Shown here piece after piece: positions 21,273 through 34,556 of a DNA stretch of 64,000 nt (positions within the stretch are counted from its first letter, which is position 1; each line of letters starts with the position of its first letter). Source of the DNA: Lonicera japonica (taxonomy: Eukaryota; Streptophyta; Magnoliopsida; Dipsacales; Caprifoliaceae). The stretch is from the NCBI GenBank assembly GCA_021464415.1, contig CM038466.1, forward strand, positions 50,998,039 to 51,062,038, in the 5' to 3' direction. Under the pieces are notes generated by a model that did no database searches, was not told where the DNA came from, and saw only the letters and a list, made by a program, of their open reading frames with translations. Made by a program: the position numbers and the translations under genes.

Positions 21273-23241
21273 AGCTTAAGTAAAAGAGCGAGAACCTAAA
21301 AGAAGACATAAATCGAAAAATAAGTTCACCAGCCTAAGGTTGAGAACGAAAAATAGGCATTACCATTTTGTAAATCACTTTGGAATATTGACCATAAAAA
21401 AATATTAAGTGATAAAAAGGCAAATCGGCTATGCCCCGATACGATTATGCATGATCAACTGAAAAAATCGAGCTAAGAAAAAATTGGCAATTTATCGAAT
21501 TTTATTGCAGATTTATCGCGATAAAAGATAATCGGCGATAAATTGAATTTTTTAATTTCTCTCCTTCACTTGACCTCGCCTCTCTCTCCTTCACTCGACC
21601 TTTACTTGACCTCGCCTCTCCCCATCACTCAACCTCGAAACAGAGAGAAAGAGAACTTCAACGACCAACAACGATCAAAGGCTCAAAGCAGTGAGGGGCG
21701 GAACTCAAAAGAAGCCGAAGAATTGAACACGAGAACGAGAAAGAGATAGAAAGGGGCGAAGTGAAAGAAGAAGATCAAGAGAGATGGAAGAAGGAGATAA
21801 AGATGGAGGCTGTGTGGGGGTGGTTCTGTGGTATGAGAAAGAGAGGGGTAAAGAAGAGGTGTAGAGTTTTAATTTTAATAAGTGGTGAATGACCTAATTA
21901 CCCTTAGGTATATTGCAATTTACAAAATTACTAATAGGTCTAGTAAATAGGTGAGAAACTTCTTTCTAATGTTTATAATGAACCCCCTAAGTTATTTTTA
22001 TTTAGCATTTTACTCTATTAATGTCCATTTTGCTACTATTATGTTTTATTTAGCATATTGTTATATAATATATTATTTATATGGTGACCAATGCATATCC
22101 GATTTATCCCCAATAAAATGAAAAATCCCCACTCCCCACCTTGCCGATCGATTTCCGATTCATGATTTTTAGAACATTGCTTTCGTCAAATGGGCAGGCT
22201 ACAACCTTAGCGAAAATGTGAAATTTATAGCCACGCAGATTTTTTATTTCTCTGAAGATCAAGTAGTAAAATGGAAAGAGTAAAAATGCAATTTCCATTA
22301 GCACTAGAAACAATTATTCAATTTCCTACCGGATTTGGCGTGGAAAGGAACAGTGGACAGTTGCAGACTTGCAGTGGTGGTGGACCGGTGGAGGCTGCAA
22401 GCTCATGTAGCATGCTATGTGCGATCAGTAGAGTTTGTGCGTTTTAGTGGTACCTGCAAGACTAAAAGAATTTGAGAGGGGGGGAGAGGTATTTTTGTTA
22501 TAGAAATTATGCCTAACTAGTTTTTAACCCGCCCGATGGGCAGGTGATTTACAATTGCATAACACTTTTGCTGTAAAACTCACTCATTCAAAAACACGGT
22601 TGATCAATTGCCAAATGAGATTCTAGTAATTTCATGTACGTAGCAATTGATTATTTTATGCTTATCGCTTAATTTATAGAAAAGGTGACTATTAGTTTTT
22701 TAACGAAGAGATAGCCTGAATCTATTGATTATTTCATACTTAATCATTTTTATTATCCTTGGTTGTCTCCATGCTCCTTGTCCATCTGCCACTATTGACA
22801 AATTTTAAATAGAGAATAACTACTACTTGGGGAGGGTTTTGATAAATCGAAGTTTAGCTGGTGCTTTGATTGAGGTGTTTTTTGTCGGATTTGGTGAAGT
22901 TTTGATGATGGTGTTGGGATTGATTGGGATTTAGAAGCCAGTGCCATTGATAAAAAAAACCTTAATTCTTTGTCGGGATTTTCTCGGTAACCTAAGAGAA
23001 AATTTCAAGATTTGGGTTTTGGAAGTATTGGCTGTCTAGTCAGTTTGAGGATGGAATTTGTATTGCGAAGAGAGAAATGGCGGAGATATCAAATTGAGAA
23101 AGGGAAGATTTGGAGAATGAAGAAAATGAAGGAAAGTAAAGAGAAAATGACCCTTGTTGAATAATCCAACCATTCTCCTTTTTGGATTTTGTTGTCTGGT
23201 TGGAAATTCCACCATCTTGGATTTTGTTAACAGAAGAATAA
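21273..23241. other. Intergenic DNA with a possible Helitron 3' end
   Basis: At 22,517-22,541 the minus strand shows a GCCC-AT-CGGGC-type hairpin followed by 'gggttaaaaa' and CTAG|T, the form of a Helitron 3' terminus; its 5' partner at higher coordinates was not found. The words 'cgataaa' and 'atcggc' around 21,420-21,545 and 22,090-22,160 suggest ends of another old element. No gene is supported. Confidence 0.35.
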
Positions 23242-23520
23242 TCAACCATTCTCCTTTTTGTTAACAGAAGAATAATCAACCTTGTTACACAAACCAGTAG
23301 CTCGATCAATATCTGCCACAATCACCCTTGTTGAATTCAACCCGTCTTCTTTTGATCGAATTGCATTCATTACACCAATGTTGTCCCCTTCAAGAATAAA
23401 ATCCCGAAATCCAGCACCCATAGCAAATAGTACTACTTCACGGGCTACCATTAACTTGGCTACTTCAGTTGACATAGCCCTTCCTGCCACCTTGCTCAGC
23501 CCGCATAGAACTCACCCTCT
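23242..23520 (-). pseudogene. RNase H-like (RVT_3 type) fragment
   Basis: The minus strand reads 'AKLMVAREVVLFAMGAG', then 'FILEGDNIGVMNAI', matching the RNase H fold of plant 'putative ribonuclease H' proteins, where the Asp in 'EGD' is catalytic. The upstream half of the domain is missing, and the downstream end runs into a short tandem duplication (about 23,150-23,281). No full gene can be assembled, so this is a retroelement-derived fragment. Confidence 0.55.
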
Positions 23521-24362
23521 AGTCTCGTATTACCACGCTAATACCTACTTCAGGATTTTTTTTAATGACGGGGGCTGCCTTTGATGGCACGAGGCATACC
23601 ATGAAAATAAGTGCATCTTGATACGCATCTTGGTGGCACGAGGCATACCATGAATTTGTATCTCATCATAAGTAAATGTGGTGTTGCTTTGTAATTAACT
23701 TTATAGGTCATTCCTCTGTAATCCTAGGCAAACTCATGTAGGTTGATGTTTACTTCTATCACTAGTGTTTTTCCTATACTAGGCTATAAATGCGGTGACA
23801 GATACAAATTCGAGTGACTACTAGTGCAAGTTGTTACGCGTAGCACTCTTGATCTTACTTTCTCAATTGTAATAGCACAACATTGTAATCCGTTTTCAAC
23901 AATGAAGTAATTTTTGTTTATGCAAATGTGTTCTAGCTATATTGTTATTGTTGCTTAATTCTGCTGCGTCATTTACAAATTTTATTGAACTTCGCCAAGT
24001 TCAAAATACCATTTCTCACGTGGCTTAGGGTTTAATTCTGCTGCGTTCATATACAAAATTTTATCTTTGAATTTGTGTCATCTAAGGCCGCTCATACAAT
24101 GCTAATATATACATGGAGTGTGTAGATTTTGATTTTATATCTTTTTACTTCTGGAGGTCACTGATCAACAATATGGGGCTGTTTCAAGAAAGTACTCTTC
24201 ATTTGAGACCAAGGATCTTTTTTTAGTTTGGGAGAAGAATAATACTGGTTGATTTTTGATGATGTCAATTTTTCCTTCATTTAGATACAATGATTTTCGA
24301 AGCAGCTATGACTTAGTCAAATTGTTTATGTTGTTTATGTACACAAACTTCGATTAAATTAG

Positions 24363-24770
24363 TACATTAAGATTTTAATAAATGTTATTTACCTTGAGAT
24401 TTGATACATTAATTATTTCTTCAAAAATAAGCTAGACTTCTAAACTGAGATAAATCCGAAATTGATGTTGAATTGAAACTTATATATGACAGAATCATGC
24501 CCATAGAATGCAACTCTAACTGAAATGCAGGCTTTCTCCCACATACAGTTACAGTCACACAGGCTACATTAAGATTTTAATCAATGTTATTTACCTTGGG
24601 ATTTGATACATTAATTATTTCTTCAAAAATAAACTAAACTTCTAAATTGAGATAAATCCGAAATTGATGTTGAATTGAAAGAAGATATATAACAGAATCA
24701 TGCCCATAGAATGCAACCCTAATTGAAATGCAGGCATTTCTCTCATAGGCTTGTACAGTAACAGTCACAC
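24363..24770. repeat. Tandem duplication of a ~202-bp unit
   Basis: Copy 1 starts at 24,363 and copy 2 at 24,565, both with 'tacattaagattttaat'. They share 'atcatgcccatagaatgcaa' and 'cagtcacacaggct'. They differ by a few substitutions and a short insertion. It lies about 0.7 kb past the cyclin stop codon. Confidence 0.85.
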
Positions 24771-25460
24771 AGGCTTCCTGCAGAATCTTTGACATTTGCA
24801 ATTCTTTACTGGGTGAGAAGAGGCAATTCCAAAAGAATTATAATTCCAGTCACCGTTATTTTTGGTACTAGAAGTTCCTATAAAAGATAAAATACCATGC
24901 TTTTGTAGTGCAGTTTAACTATTAATTTACATTTTTACAAGTAAACTAGAAAATCAATCACTTATTTGAACTGATGGCTTGTAAACTTCAACTCGTGGGC
25001 GATCAAGTGTGAAAAAGAAAGTTCAATGACAAGAAAGTTTTGGATCCTTTCGGAAACAAGGTTCTACATTTATATATAGAAACAAATTATTTCTTGCAAA
25101 GAAAATGATAGATATTCTTAATTTAAAAACCTTCCAAAAGAAAAGCGACACTCTAGACACTTGTTTGATACATTTTACTCAGGACATTCCAGAAAGGAAA
25201 TATGTATCAGCATTTACTGTACAAGAAGAAGAAAAGGCTGTAAGATGAGAAACATAAATGATTTAACTAGTAGTAAATCAAACACAGGTTTTTCACAATT
25301 TGCAAATGCGCGTAGCAACAAAGAAAAAGACTAAAGATGAGATCATAACAGCACCATGATCTCAGTTTAAACAAACTAACTGCCTACTAATAATGTGATT
25401 GATTGTTAGATATAGACTAAAACAAGAAAGATGGATGAATAATTCATTCATTCGTTCAAT

Positions 25461-28400
25461 CTACGATGATGAAGATGCGGGCAAAAGAGTAGGAGCAGGT
25501 GGATAAAGGGAGGTGGAGCCTCGGTCTGGATCCGCGAATTTCCTGTAGACTGCCCTTAGCTTACTTTCTGCAGCACCTGCGTGATAGCTAACCAATAGCT
25601 TTGCGCAATCCCTGTTAAAATATCAACAACATTTTAGTACATGAAAGAATAACACCCATTAGAGATAAGGGCTGCAAAATTTTAGGGACTCATTTTATCT
25701 AGCCAAAAAGTCCAAAACCAGGAAATTTCCTCCCAAGAGCCAATTGAGGATATGCAAATGGAGACACAGATAAAGTGCTAATAATAGTGCTAAAAGTTTA
25801 GAAGTAGTTGAAAAACAATGATTAAAAACAGAGGAGAAGATTTATATATATTACCTTAACTGATCTTCAGAGTAGCCAGTGTGATGCTTCAAAGTCTCTG
25901 TCCAAATTGGGCTTTTATGCAGCGTACACCTCGCAGCATAAACAGCCGAAGCAGCAATCATCGATGGGGAGTACAATGTGATGGTCGAGTAGTTCATCAT
26001 ACCAAGTTCAGCCAAGAAAAACACCATATTCTCCATCTACAACAAAGAAAAAACCCCAAACAGTTAATCTTATTTTTCATTTTTATATAAATTGACCAAT
26101 ATGGTAGCAAAATTATACAAAACTCATATGAAAAATCAGTACCTTGTCATCATCCGATGGAACCGAAGCCTTTATAAATCGAACAAGAAACACGTATGGT
26201 GTAGGAACAGTTAAGTACCATCCAAGCTTCCCAAGAATTGCTTTCTCCATAAGAAGTACCTGTTTTCTCACATAAGCATTGTCCGATATGGCAATAAATT
26301 CATTAACCTGCAATTTTTTGTCCGAAATTTAGAGATACAAATGAGCATATTTCTTCACATTCATGTATGATATTTTATAGACAAGAATAGATTAAAAAAT
26401 GTTAACCTCAATTGCCCATATTTCTTCATATTTGGAGGCAAGGAGCATTGAGCTGATGCCAACTAACTGTAGTTCTTTCCTCGGAACAGTCTTGACTGAA
26501 AGGTAACGGTCGACTATATTAATGGTAAGGTAGAGAGTCTCAGGTGTTAATTCGAACTTTCGGTGAACCTCTATCAGCCAGTCAATCAGGATAGATCTCA
26601 TTTTGGGATTGAGATCAGGCTGTGAACCCATGTAGTCATGAATACGACTCTCGTCCTACATTAGAAAATTTTTGCTTAGGCACGAGAAAGATCGAAATAC
26701 ATACACTGATATATGTAGAGAGAGAGTTGTCGAAGATTATTACCTCTGTGTAGAACTTGTAGATATCCTCAACATACTCAACAACTGCCAATTCATCATC
26801 AACGTCTGATTCATCAATGTTTGCTATTGGATCCTTGGGCTTGTTGGCAATCCCACAAGCAGCCTGAGGTGATCAAATTGAATAGTAAACAAAACTAGAG
26901 TAACATCTAGCAAATTGAAAATCGAAGCTGACAATTTAAGTACTTCATTGTTTTGACCTTTTGTATTCTTTTGAACTTGAAAATTGGTAATTTCACATAT
27001 AAGTTTGTATATAGATATGTATATTATAGTAAAGGAATTCTCATTCTGAGATTCACATTAGAAAGTCCGAGAACAGGAAACAAAAGAACACTACAATGAG
27101 GTTTATAAACTCAAAAGATGAACTATGTGCTTCTCTTTTCAACCTGTTGTATTTTCTTGAATCGGAAATTGGTAAATTCACATATAAAGTTTGCACATCA
27201 GTTAGTAATAAAGGAACCGTCATTCTAAGATTCAAACCTTGACACTAGTTGGGAGACTTTATAAGTGAGTTACCAATTTCAAATTCCAATAAAAATGAGA
27301 AACCACGAATCAGAAGAACAGTAGGCTGCTAATTAACTTGTCTAATCAACCGTTAAGATAAAACTAATATTTCAAAAACTGAAACTCAACACATTCAATC
27401 TAAGAATAGGAATTTGAAGCTATTATTATTGCATGATTAAACAAACTAACCATGCTTCGAGCCGTGAGGGTGGAAGTGAGAGCCTTGTTCCTTTTCTTCT
27501 TTGAGGACCCAAGTCTTGATTTTCCTCCAGTAACCACTGCTGCCTTCTTCGTTTCTTCATCGTCGGGGCTTATAATAACAACTGTCTCGGCTTCCTTCTT
27601 TGGGCCTCCTACGGCTTTCACTTTTGCTACAGCGACTCGTTTTGTAGCCACAACTACTCCTCCATTAACAACTTCACCAAGTGGTTTCTGCAAGTTCAAA
27701 ATAAAAATAGTAAGTGTGTATTACTTTTGGTGGAATCTTCACATAGAAATTAACTTAAGCCAATAATCATGCACAAAAGTTATAGAAAGAAAAGTACTTT
27801 GGTGTTCTTATCTGCTGCTGCTGCTTCTGCTTTAGCCAGTAATTGTGCACAAAACCCTCTGACAAAGATGAAAAATACCATCAAATTTTAGAAACCCTCA
27901 CTTATTCACACACACATAAGTAAATGCGCACATATATATAGATATATAGATATAGGGAGAGAGAACCTTGTGATGGGACGATTGATGGGCTTCCCTTCTA
28001 CAGCAGGAAGAGTAACAAGGTTGCCGATGTCTCCCAGAACACGACGGTTTCTTCCCTCAGCTTGTCCATTCTTCTTCTTTCCTTCTTCACCTAAGAGATA
28101 AACAGATCAAGTTAATGATGGGGTAATAAAAAATTAATGAAAGATTCATAATTCAAATAAGATCATTTTCATATTCAAACAGATAAAGAACAAAAAAAGG
28201 ACATTGAACAAAAACTCTACAATGGAGTGGAAGAAAAAAAATCAAGAAGCCATCAATTACTGAAAAGAAAGTGAGAGAAAAGCCCCAATTAAACCAGCAA
28301 TAATTAGAGGGAAACATAATCAGGGGAAAAAAATTTGACCATTCATCACTAAAGCATCATAAACAAAGGTAAATACATCCCCAACTCAGAAAAGCAACCA

Positions 28401-28988
28401 TCATAAATACAGATAAAATGCGAAAGAAAGATTATAGAGCCATGAATCATTGAGAAGGTACAACTTAATGAACAGAACAAAGGAGAAACCGAAAAATAAA
28501 ACACTAAATACTTATGGTTCATAATAAATCCCATCTAGAAATCACCAAAACCCAAAAATAAACAAAACCCATCTTAAAGATCATAAATTAGTAGAAACCC
28601 ACAAAATCACACAAGAAAAAAAAAATACCTTCTTAAGTTCTTAGATCATCAGTGAACAAAAGCCAGAAGAAAACTTCCCACTTAATTAAACGAACAAAAG
28701 AAACTGGATGGTAATGGGTTCATAATCATCAAAAACCCACCAAGAAATCATCAATTCCCAGGAAGACACAAAACCCATCTTAAAGATCATCAATCAATAG
28801 CAACCCATCAAATCCCACAAGAGAAAATAAAAACACAAAACAGCCCTTTTGTGTTCTTCGATCATCAATTAAACCCAAATCCACAATCAATTAAATTAAA
28901 CAACCGAAACAGAATTGAATGGTTAATTAATCAAAAGAAAGATACCCATTTGTTGATTCTGTGGAACAACGGAAACTTTAGAAGCCAT
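25461..28988 (-). CDS. CYCB1: B1-type mitotic cyclin, nine exons, 443 aa
   Basis: This is the regulatory subunit of a mitotic cyclin-dependent kinase acting at G2/M in the nucleus and on the spindle. Exons (minus): 28,988-28,946; 28,090-27,967; 27,858-27,798; 27,687-27,451; 26,863-26,744; 26,655-26,407; 26,307-26,143; 26,036-25,855; 25,611-25,461. All introns are GT-AG and phases agree, giving 1,332 nt. A destruction box RRVLGDIGN lies at residues 30-38. A basic region 'KKKRNK' precedes the cyclin boxes. The N-terminal box includes '[13 protein letters not shown]' (214-226) and 'KYEEIWA'; the C-terminal box includes '[14 protein letters not shown]'. Many B1 cyclins have Pro after 'KYEEIWA'; here it is Ile. 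The frame stays open upstream but offers no ATG, so the start at 28,988 is preferred. The gene appears intact; subgroup is by motif recognition. Confidence 0.93.
26960..27290. repeat. Duplicated ~130-bp segment in cyclin intron 4
   Basis: Two related stretches (about 26,957-27,065 and 27,136-27,240) share 'ttgtatt(t)tctt', 'aaattggtaa', 'ttcacatata' and 'taaaggaa' followed by 'tcattct(g/a)agattca'. Similar words recur at about 32,566-32,670 in the intron of the next gene, so this is probably a dispersed repeat such as a MITE. Confidence 0.5.
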
Positions 28989-29234
28989 ACTATATTCTTC
29001 GTCTTCAGATTGTTGTTGATCTTGATTATTATTATGGCCGAATACCCCTCCAATACTTGCCAATACTGAAGAGATAAACACTTGAACTCTGCTTTCGGTC
29101 GCCACCCTCTCTCTCTCTCTCTACAAATTTTCTTCTTTCTCTCTCTACAAATTCTTCTCCCTTCTTCTTTTTCTGATCTTCAAGAGCGGAGTAAATTGGG
29201 TTTTTTTTGAATTATTAGAGAGAAGAGAAAGGGG

Positions 29235-29337
29235 TAATATATATTACCATTTCGAATGTTTCACTCTGCTTGCAAGTTCCAACGGTCATATTCTCCTCGT
29301 TTTCTCGGCCGTTGGATTGGGTTTAATCAAACGGTAA
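29235..29337 (-). promoter_or_regulatory. Cyclin promoter: TATA box and MSA (M-phase activator) cluster
   Basis: A TATATAT core lies at about 29,237-29,245, roughly 250 bases upstream of the ATG. Upstream of it are TCCAACGGTCA on the plus strand at 29,278-29,288, a perfect match to the MSA consensus YCYAACGGYYA, TCCAACGGCCG on minus at 29,316-29,306 (last base off), and TCAAACGGTAA on plus at 29,327-29,337 (one base off). MSA elements are bound by three-repeat MYB (MYB3R) factors and drive G2/M transcription of B cyclins. A CT-rich tract (29,107-29,155) lies in the 5' leader. Confidence 0.75.
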
Positions 29338-29629
29338 GCAAAGGGGTTTTGGTTTGTTTCCATTTTTATGAAAAGGTTTTTGTTGTGGGTTAAAAAGTTC
29401 AATTAATACGTTGGGAGAGATGAAACCCTAAGAAAATTATGTGTGTCAAAGAGGTATTTTTGGGTCATTTGATTTGTGACAACATTTTATAAAAGTTGGT
29501 ACTAGAGTATTTTAATATAACTTTTGTCTAAATGAACAAAAAAGTCTGATCTAATCCGGACAATAAGGTTTTTTTTTTGGTCATTTACACATAAATTGCC
29601 CTAGTAAGGATATTTTTACTTGAGCGAGT

Positions 29630-29715
29630 GGATTAGTGTAATGGCAAAGCAATCACTCGAATTAAAAAAAGAGATCATGAGTTTGAGTCTCATTCGAAGT
29701 AAAGGAAACTTATAC
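29630..29715 (+). mobile_element. Possible tRNA-derived SINE remnant
   Basis: 'agtggattagtgtaatggc' resembles a tRNA-type A box and 'gagtttgagtctc', about 45 bases on, resembles a B box; an A-rich tail follows. No target duplication was identified, so this is a weak call. Confidence 0.35.
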
Positions 29716-31866
29716 CTTCCTTTAAAAAAAACCAAAAAAAGCTTTTGCTCGTGCAATTGTACCACTCTTTATGTTTATATATAGAATTACTATGATAAAT
29801 TTAGTAGTTCAAATAGGGGAGCTCAACAATGTCCTATGTGATATACAATTTAAATTACATATGCTGAACAAATTTTAGCCGACCAAAACAAATTGTCAAT
29901 GGAGTGTTTCTTGTTAATAATCTTGTAGTCCATTGGCATACTTCTTGTCTTCGTGACAAGTACAACTTGAATTCGATCCAAATAAATGTGGTTATTAGTT
30001 ATTTGTAAACTCAAATTCAAGAATGTAAAACTTTAAAAATTCCAACTTTAGAAAAATCTTTATAAAAATAAGAAATACATCTTTCCTTATTATAAATAAA
30101 TAAATAATGTATAATATAATAAACACAGTTGAACACAACTTATAAATATTAACCACCTTTAAAAACTAAGCAAGTTAGGGTAGGTAATTATCTTCTCCCA
30201 TGATTGATATGTTTGGTTGTCATTCATGACAAAACTCACATTCATGGTTTGCAACATTAATAAACAAGCAAAGAATGTTTAGCCATTTCGCATTCGTCCT
30301 TAGTCTTTTATTAATAACCACACTTTAAATCAAATTTTTTTCAAATTAATAATCTCATTCCTCTTTAAAACCGTTAATGTAATAATCTCATAATAAAAAA
30401 AGATCAAGAGATGTAACAAGCAAACTGTACTGCAACCCATCAAGATGTCAATGCGCAATAATATATTCCGATGAGTCTATCCTAACTATTCTAGTGAAAT
30501 AGCATCTCTATTTATGTTCTCTGTCAAGTGTTTTGGTCTTGGATCTCTTTCTCTTTCGTGCCCTTTCTTGGCGGTACAAACAAAATCACAAGTCAGGTCA
30601 AGTAAATTGATAGGTTTGCTTGAAATATGATTTATGGGTTGAGGCAAATAAGGTTCAATGAAATTGGCTTGAAACAAGGAAGAAAAGGATACACCGACTC
30701 TATGTTTATATGGAGAAAAATATTATTATTAATAGTAATAATAATAATAATAAATTAATTAATTAAAATTTGAGCAAAAGTCGGAATTTGGAGTGCAAAA
30801 AAGTAAAGTCCATTGTTTGATGAAATTAGTTAATAATTTAAAATTTTACACGTGATAAATTTGCTAGATTTTGGTTTTTAAAAATTCTACCTTAAAATTT
30901 CGTAGTATGAAACATTGTTTATCAAATTATGACTTAAAACAAATAATATTGTAATTCTTATTATTTTTCAAATTCTAAATACAAAATGTCTAAACATGGG
31001 AAATTGCAATCAAAGGAATTTTAAATTCTATCATTTACAATTTATAGGAATTTTAGAATTAGTTCATCCAAATAAGACTTGGCTCTTCTCCATTATCATT
31101 CGGTCCAATTTCTCCATAATGATTAGATCAATTTTACAATTTTTATCCAAAAATTCAATTTAAAAGTCGGTGAAATGATCATCTAAACTTTTAATGGTAA
31201 AAAATGAACATAAGTATCAAATTTTTATTACACCGAAGCAATGTATATCAATTGAGATATTTTCCATATCCCAATTAACACTTCCACTTTTAGTTAATAT
31301 GGCTTGGCCTATGTGTACAACTTGTATCTATGAAAAAGTATTTGTTTGGTATTCAACTGCTAGTCCCACTTTGACTTTACCGATCATATAAAAGTAATAC
31401 TAATTTTAACCTAATTAAAAATCGAGGATTAAACACATTTTCCGTTAGATTAGGTACCTGGACTACGTCCCAAAAAGAAAATAAAATTATAAATTTGAAA
31501 TATCCCAAACAGAAAAACGAGACTATCTATTTGAAATAGAGAGGGTATCACAGTAGTTAAACAGAGTTGGGACCCGAATGATTACTTACTTCTTTTTGGC
31601 TCGCGCTTTCCTGCGGATTGTCAACTTCTTAACATGAATTATGAGGCTAAGACATAAAATTACAAGGTTATGAATCTGGAAAGCACAAAAACGCGCACAA
31701 GCAACATTAGAATTTTTCTCACCGACCAACTTTCAATCATCTCTATCAGCAAAAAAATGCGCAAAAAACTGAACTAGTTTCCCACTAGATGCAATGTTTT
31801 GCTAAATTCTGTTTATTTATTCACCAACAGCTCGTCTGACATCAAGTAAAACTTAAAAACTAAGAA
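29716..31866. other. AT-rich intergenic DNA, no feature seen
   Basis: Short AAT microsatellite at about 30,723-30,752. No ORF or transposon terminus that I can support. Confidence 0.5.
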
Positions 31867-33327
31867 TTAAGGAGACTCGGTTGCAGCAGCTGAAGCAGCA
31901 CCTGCAGAATTTTGTGCTTCCAAAAGCTGCATTTGGCGTTCGGCGTTTTCTCTCTCACAAGCACTAATTCCCATTATAATATCCACCATGGTACCTGTTG
32001 TGCCGAAGAACACAAGCGGTCCCAAGGATTTCCTTTTAATACCCACCGGTATCGCAATCAAAGCACCGGCTACAGAGAATACCCATGTGCCAAGTGCACT
32101 GCAGATATATTTTTAATAATATCTAGTCAATACAACAATATTCATGATTTCAACAACAAAAATTCAAATATTTAATTTTACAATAATCACTTTTTCAATT
32201 GTTACTTCCTCAGTCCCAAATTAGGAGCATAATATATACATTGTTAGCACACTACCTACCTAGCATGTTAAGCTTTTGGGAGAGATACCAATAAGACACT
32301 GTAGTGATTCAATAGTCATTTCAATTTTTATCATCCAATTGACAAGATAAAATTAAACATGTTCTTAAATGATGACTTCTATAAAACAGATGAAATGAAA
32401 CTTCTGATGACTAAAACAAGAATGAAGACACTTCTTAAGATAACCGTGATGAAAAGGAAAGCCCTAAACTTCTTTCAAATGTTTCATTTGAGTTTTTCAA
32501 CAAGAATCAAGAAATTTATTACACGGACTGATGTATTGCTTGGCTGTTTGTTTAACTAGTGTTGAAGAGATAATGGTAACTTCACATATAAAGTTGGAGC
32601 TTCAGCAAAGGAGTGAGATCGTGTGATTCAACCTCTCACAAGTATTATATGTGAAATCACCATTTAAGATTCACCAAAGAACCAAACAAGGGGTAAAATG
32701 GAGTGTGAGGGCTGCGTATTTACGTCATATAGCAAGGCGTTGTGGGCTTGTGGCTTCCCTCCAAATCCTGTACATTTTCACGTCTGGGATATAATAGTTT
32801 GTCGACCCAACAAGGCAAACCTAATAAGAAAACCTTTTTTAAGTGCAATTGCTAAGATCCTAGGTGAGGAACAGCGAGGGTGCAGGGACGTACTAATATT
32901 TACACAGGCTTAAAAGTGAATAAGCTCTAAGTTTAGGGCTGATAAACAAATAAAATTGATAACAATAAGCCAGACAAATGATTAAGAGAAAATATCTCAG
33001 GTTCTCCTGTTGTCCATACAAGGAAATTATAAATATCACGTATCAATGTTTAAAAAGGTGAATGATATCTCAGCTTTGAGGCATTTTGCTTGAGCAAGGG
33101 AAGGCTTAAGCCTCGATTTTAGGGGGGAAAACCCATGAGAGAAATAATTATACAACAAAATTTAGATAATAAAGCATGTTGATCACAAAAAAGTATATCA
33201 TCAAAGTTATCACAAACATATCATTCACCTTTATATCCCATCACTAGTAATATCTATATCTATATGATTATATCTAAAGTAATTATAATTATATCTATAT
33301 CAGGGAGAGTGCCCAAGAAAGTGTGTG

Positions 33328-33359
<32 letters not shown>

Positions 33360-34556
33360 AGTGACTGCAGGACTAAAGCTTAGAAAGTGTTTGCTAGGAC
33401 AAAGGGTTTATGGGCTCTTTCAAACCTGAATTAGAGCCAAACAATTGTGCACGTTAGTTGTTTAAAGATGACAATCGGCCACACCGTTGAATTGTGAGTG
33501 TATAATTTGCTGACTCCTACTTGTATTTATATAGTCTTTAAAGTCTAAAGAACCATTTGTGTACTATTTTCATTAGGATTCTAATCTAAAACACAACAAT
33601 TTATCAACTTAAATAGTTAAATACCACTCACATATTCTATTCGTGTTAGGATTCCTATACGTTTTCCCTTCTAATTTGTTTTGTAATTGCACTATGATTT
33701 GTATTATTGTGAAGGTCTAGGATTCTTTGAAAAACAAAAACAAAAAGATAGGAGGAAACCATCAAAACATACGCTTAAAAGAAACGTACACCTTTAAGCC
33801 TTTAAGTGTATGCCTCTACACAACAGAAGCATAAGCCTCTGATATACACCTGAGGCATAAGCCTGAGTTCACACACCCTCCACCTAGCCTCAAGGCGCAC
33901 ACCTCAAACGATTTTTCAAAAACATATTTGAGACATGTTTTTTTCAGTTTGTCTCTAACCCCCACTTGTAACCCACTGAGGCATATGTGTGTGATATACA
34001 CCAGAGGCATAAGCCTCATCTCACACACCCTCCATCTTGCCTCAAGCCGCAGGCCTCAAACGACTTGTCAAAAGCATGTGTGACACATATTTTTCAGCAT
34101 GTTTCTAACCCCCACTTCTAAACCCAATTTCCCAAATTTCAACAAGATACAAGAGTACTTCTTTCCTTCTCCCTCCCATACTTGTATTAATGTAAAAAGG
34201 CTTTAAAGCATTCTCATAGCAAATCCCAGAATCCATTCCGAACGTAGATTTCTAACTATATCAAACCTATTAAATTCTACCATGCATTCTATTTACTTTT
34301 ACCATAACCAAATCAAGATTATAGCTTGAATTAAGATAAATCCCGTTTTTCATCTACATAATATAGAATTAGGAGTGTGATTTTCAAACCATCAGTCAAG
34401 TTTACAAAATGGGCATAAATCATCAATTTGCTCAGCAGGTGGCAAGGGTGGAAAAACAACATTTTGATAACCCTAAAAATAAAAGAAAGAAGTGGAAGGC
34501 ACTAACTTGGCAACTGAGCACTCCTCAATATGCTTCACAGGTTCTTGGCCTGCCAT
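31867..34556 (-). CDS. Conserved small membrane protein, two exons, 93 aa
   Basis: Exon 1 (34,556-34,507) encodes 'MAGQEPVKHIEECSVA' and ends with two bases of the Asn codon. Exon 2 (32,098-31,867) continues 'ALGTWVFSVAGAL' to the stop. The intron is GT-AG, 2,408 bp. The protein has two hydrophobic segments (about residues 18-37 and 42-62) separated by the basic loop 'GIKRKS', then 'ACERENAERQMQLLEAQ', a charged helix with a conserved-looking Cys, and an Ala-rich tail. I recognise it as a plant-wide uncharacterised small protein but cannot give its function or compartment. Its 10-base 5' spacer follows an in-frame stop, TAG, at 34,567-34,569; a leader intron may end at about 34,628 (acceptor 'taacag'). 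Confidence 0.75.
33323..33362. repeat. GT/GA microsatellite
   Basis: Interrupted GT run followed by eight GA units, within the intron of the small membrane protein gene. Confidence 0.8.
33836..34125. repeat. Tandem duplication of a ~140-150-bp unit in the intron
   Basis: Both copies share 'gatatacacc(t/a)gaggcataagcct', 'cacacaccctcca', 'cctcaaacga' and 'ctaacccccactt'. Copy 1 starts about 33,839 and copy 2 about 33,992. Confidence 0.75.

Noticed and set aside
28923..29105. N-terminal extension of the cyclin by about 39 residues
   Set aside because: The upstream codon is GTG, not ATG. The frame is open but the first ATG is at 28,988, which gives the family's usual N-terminus.
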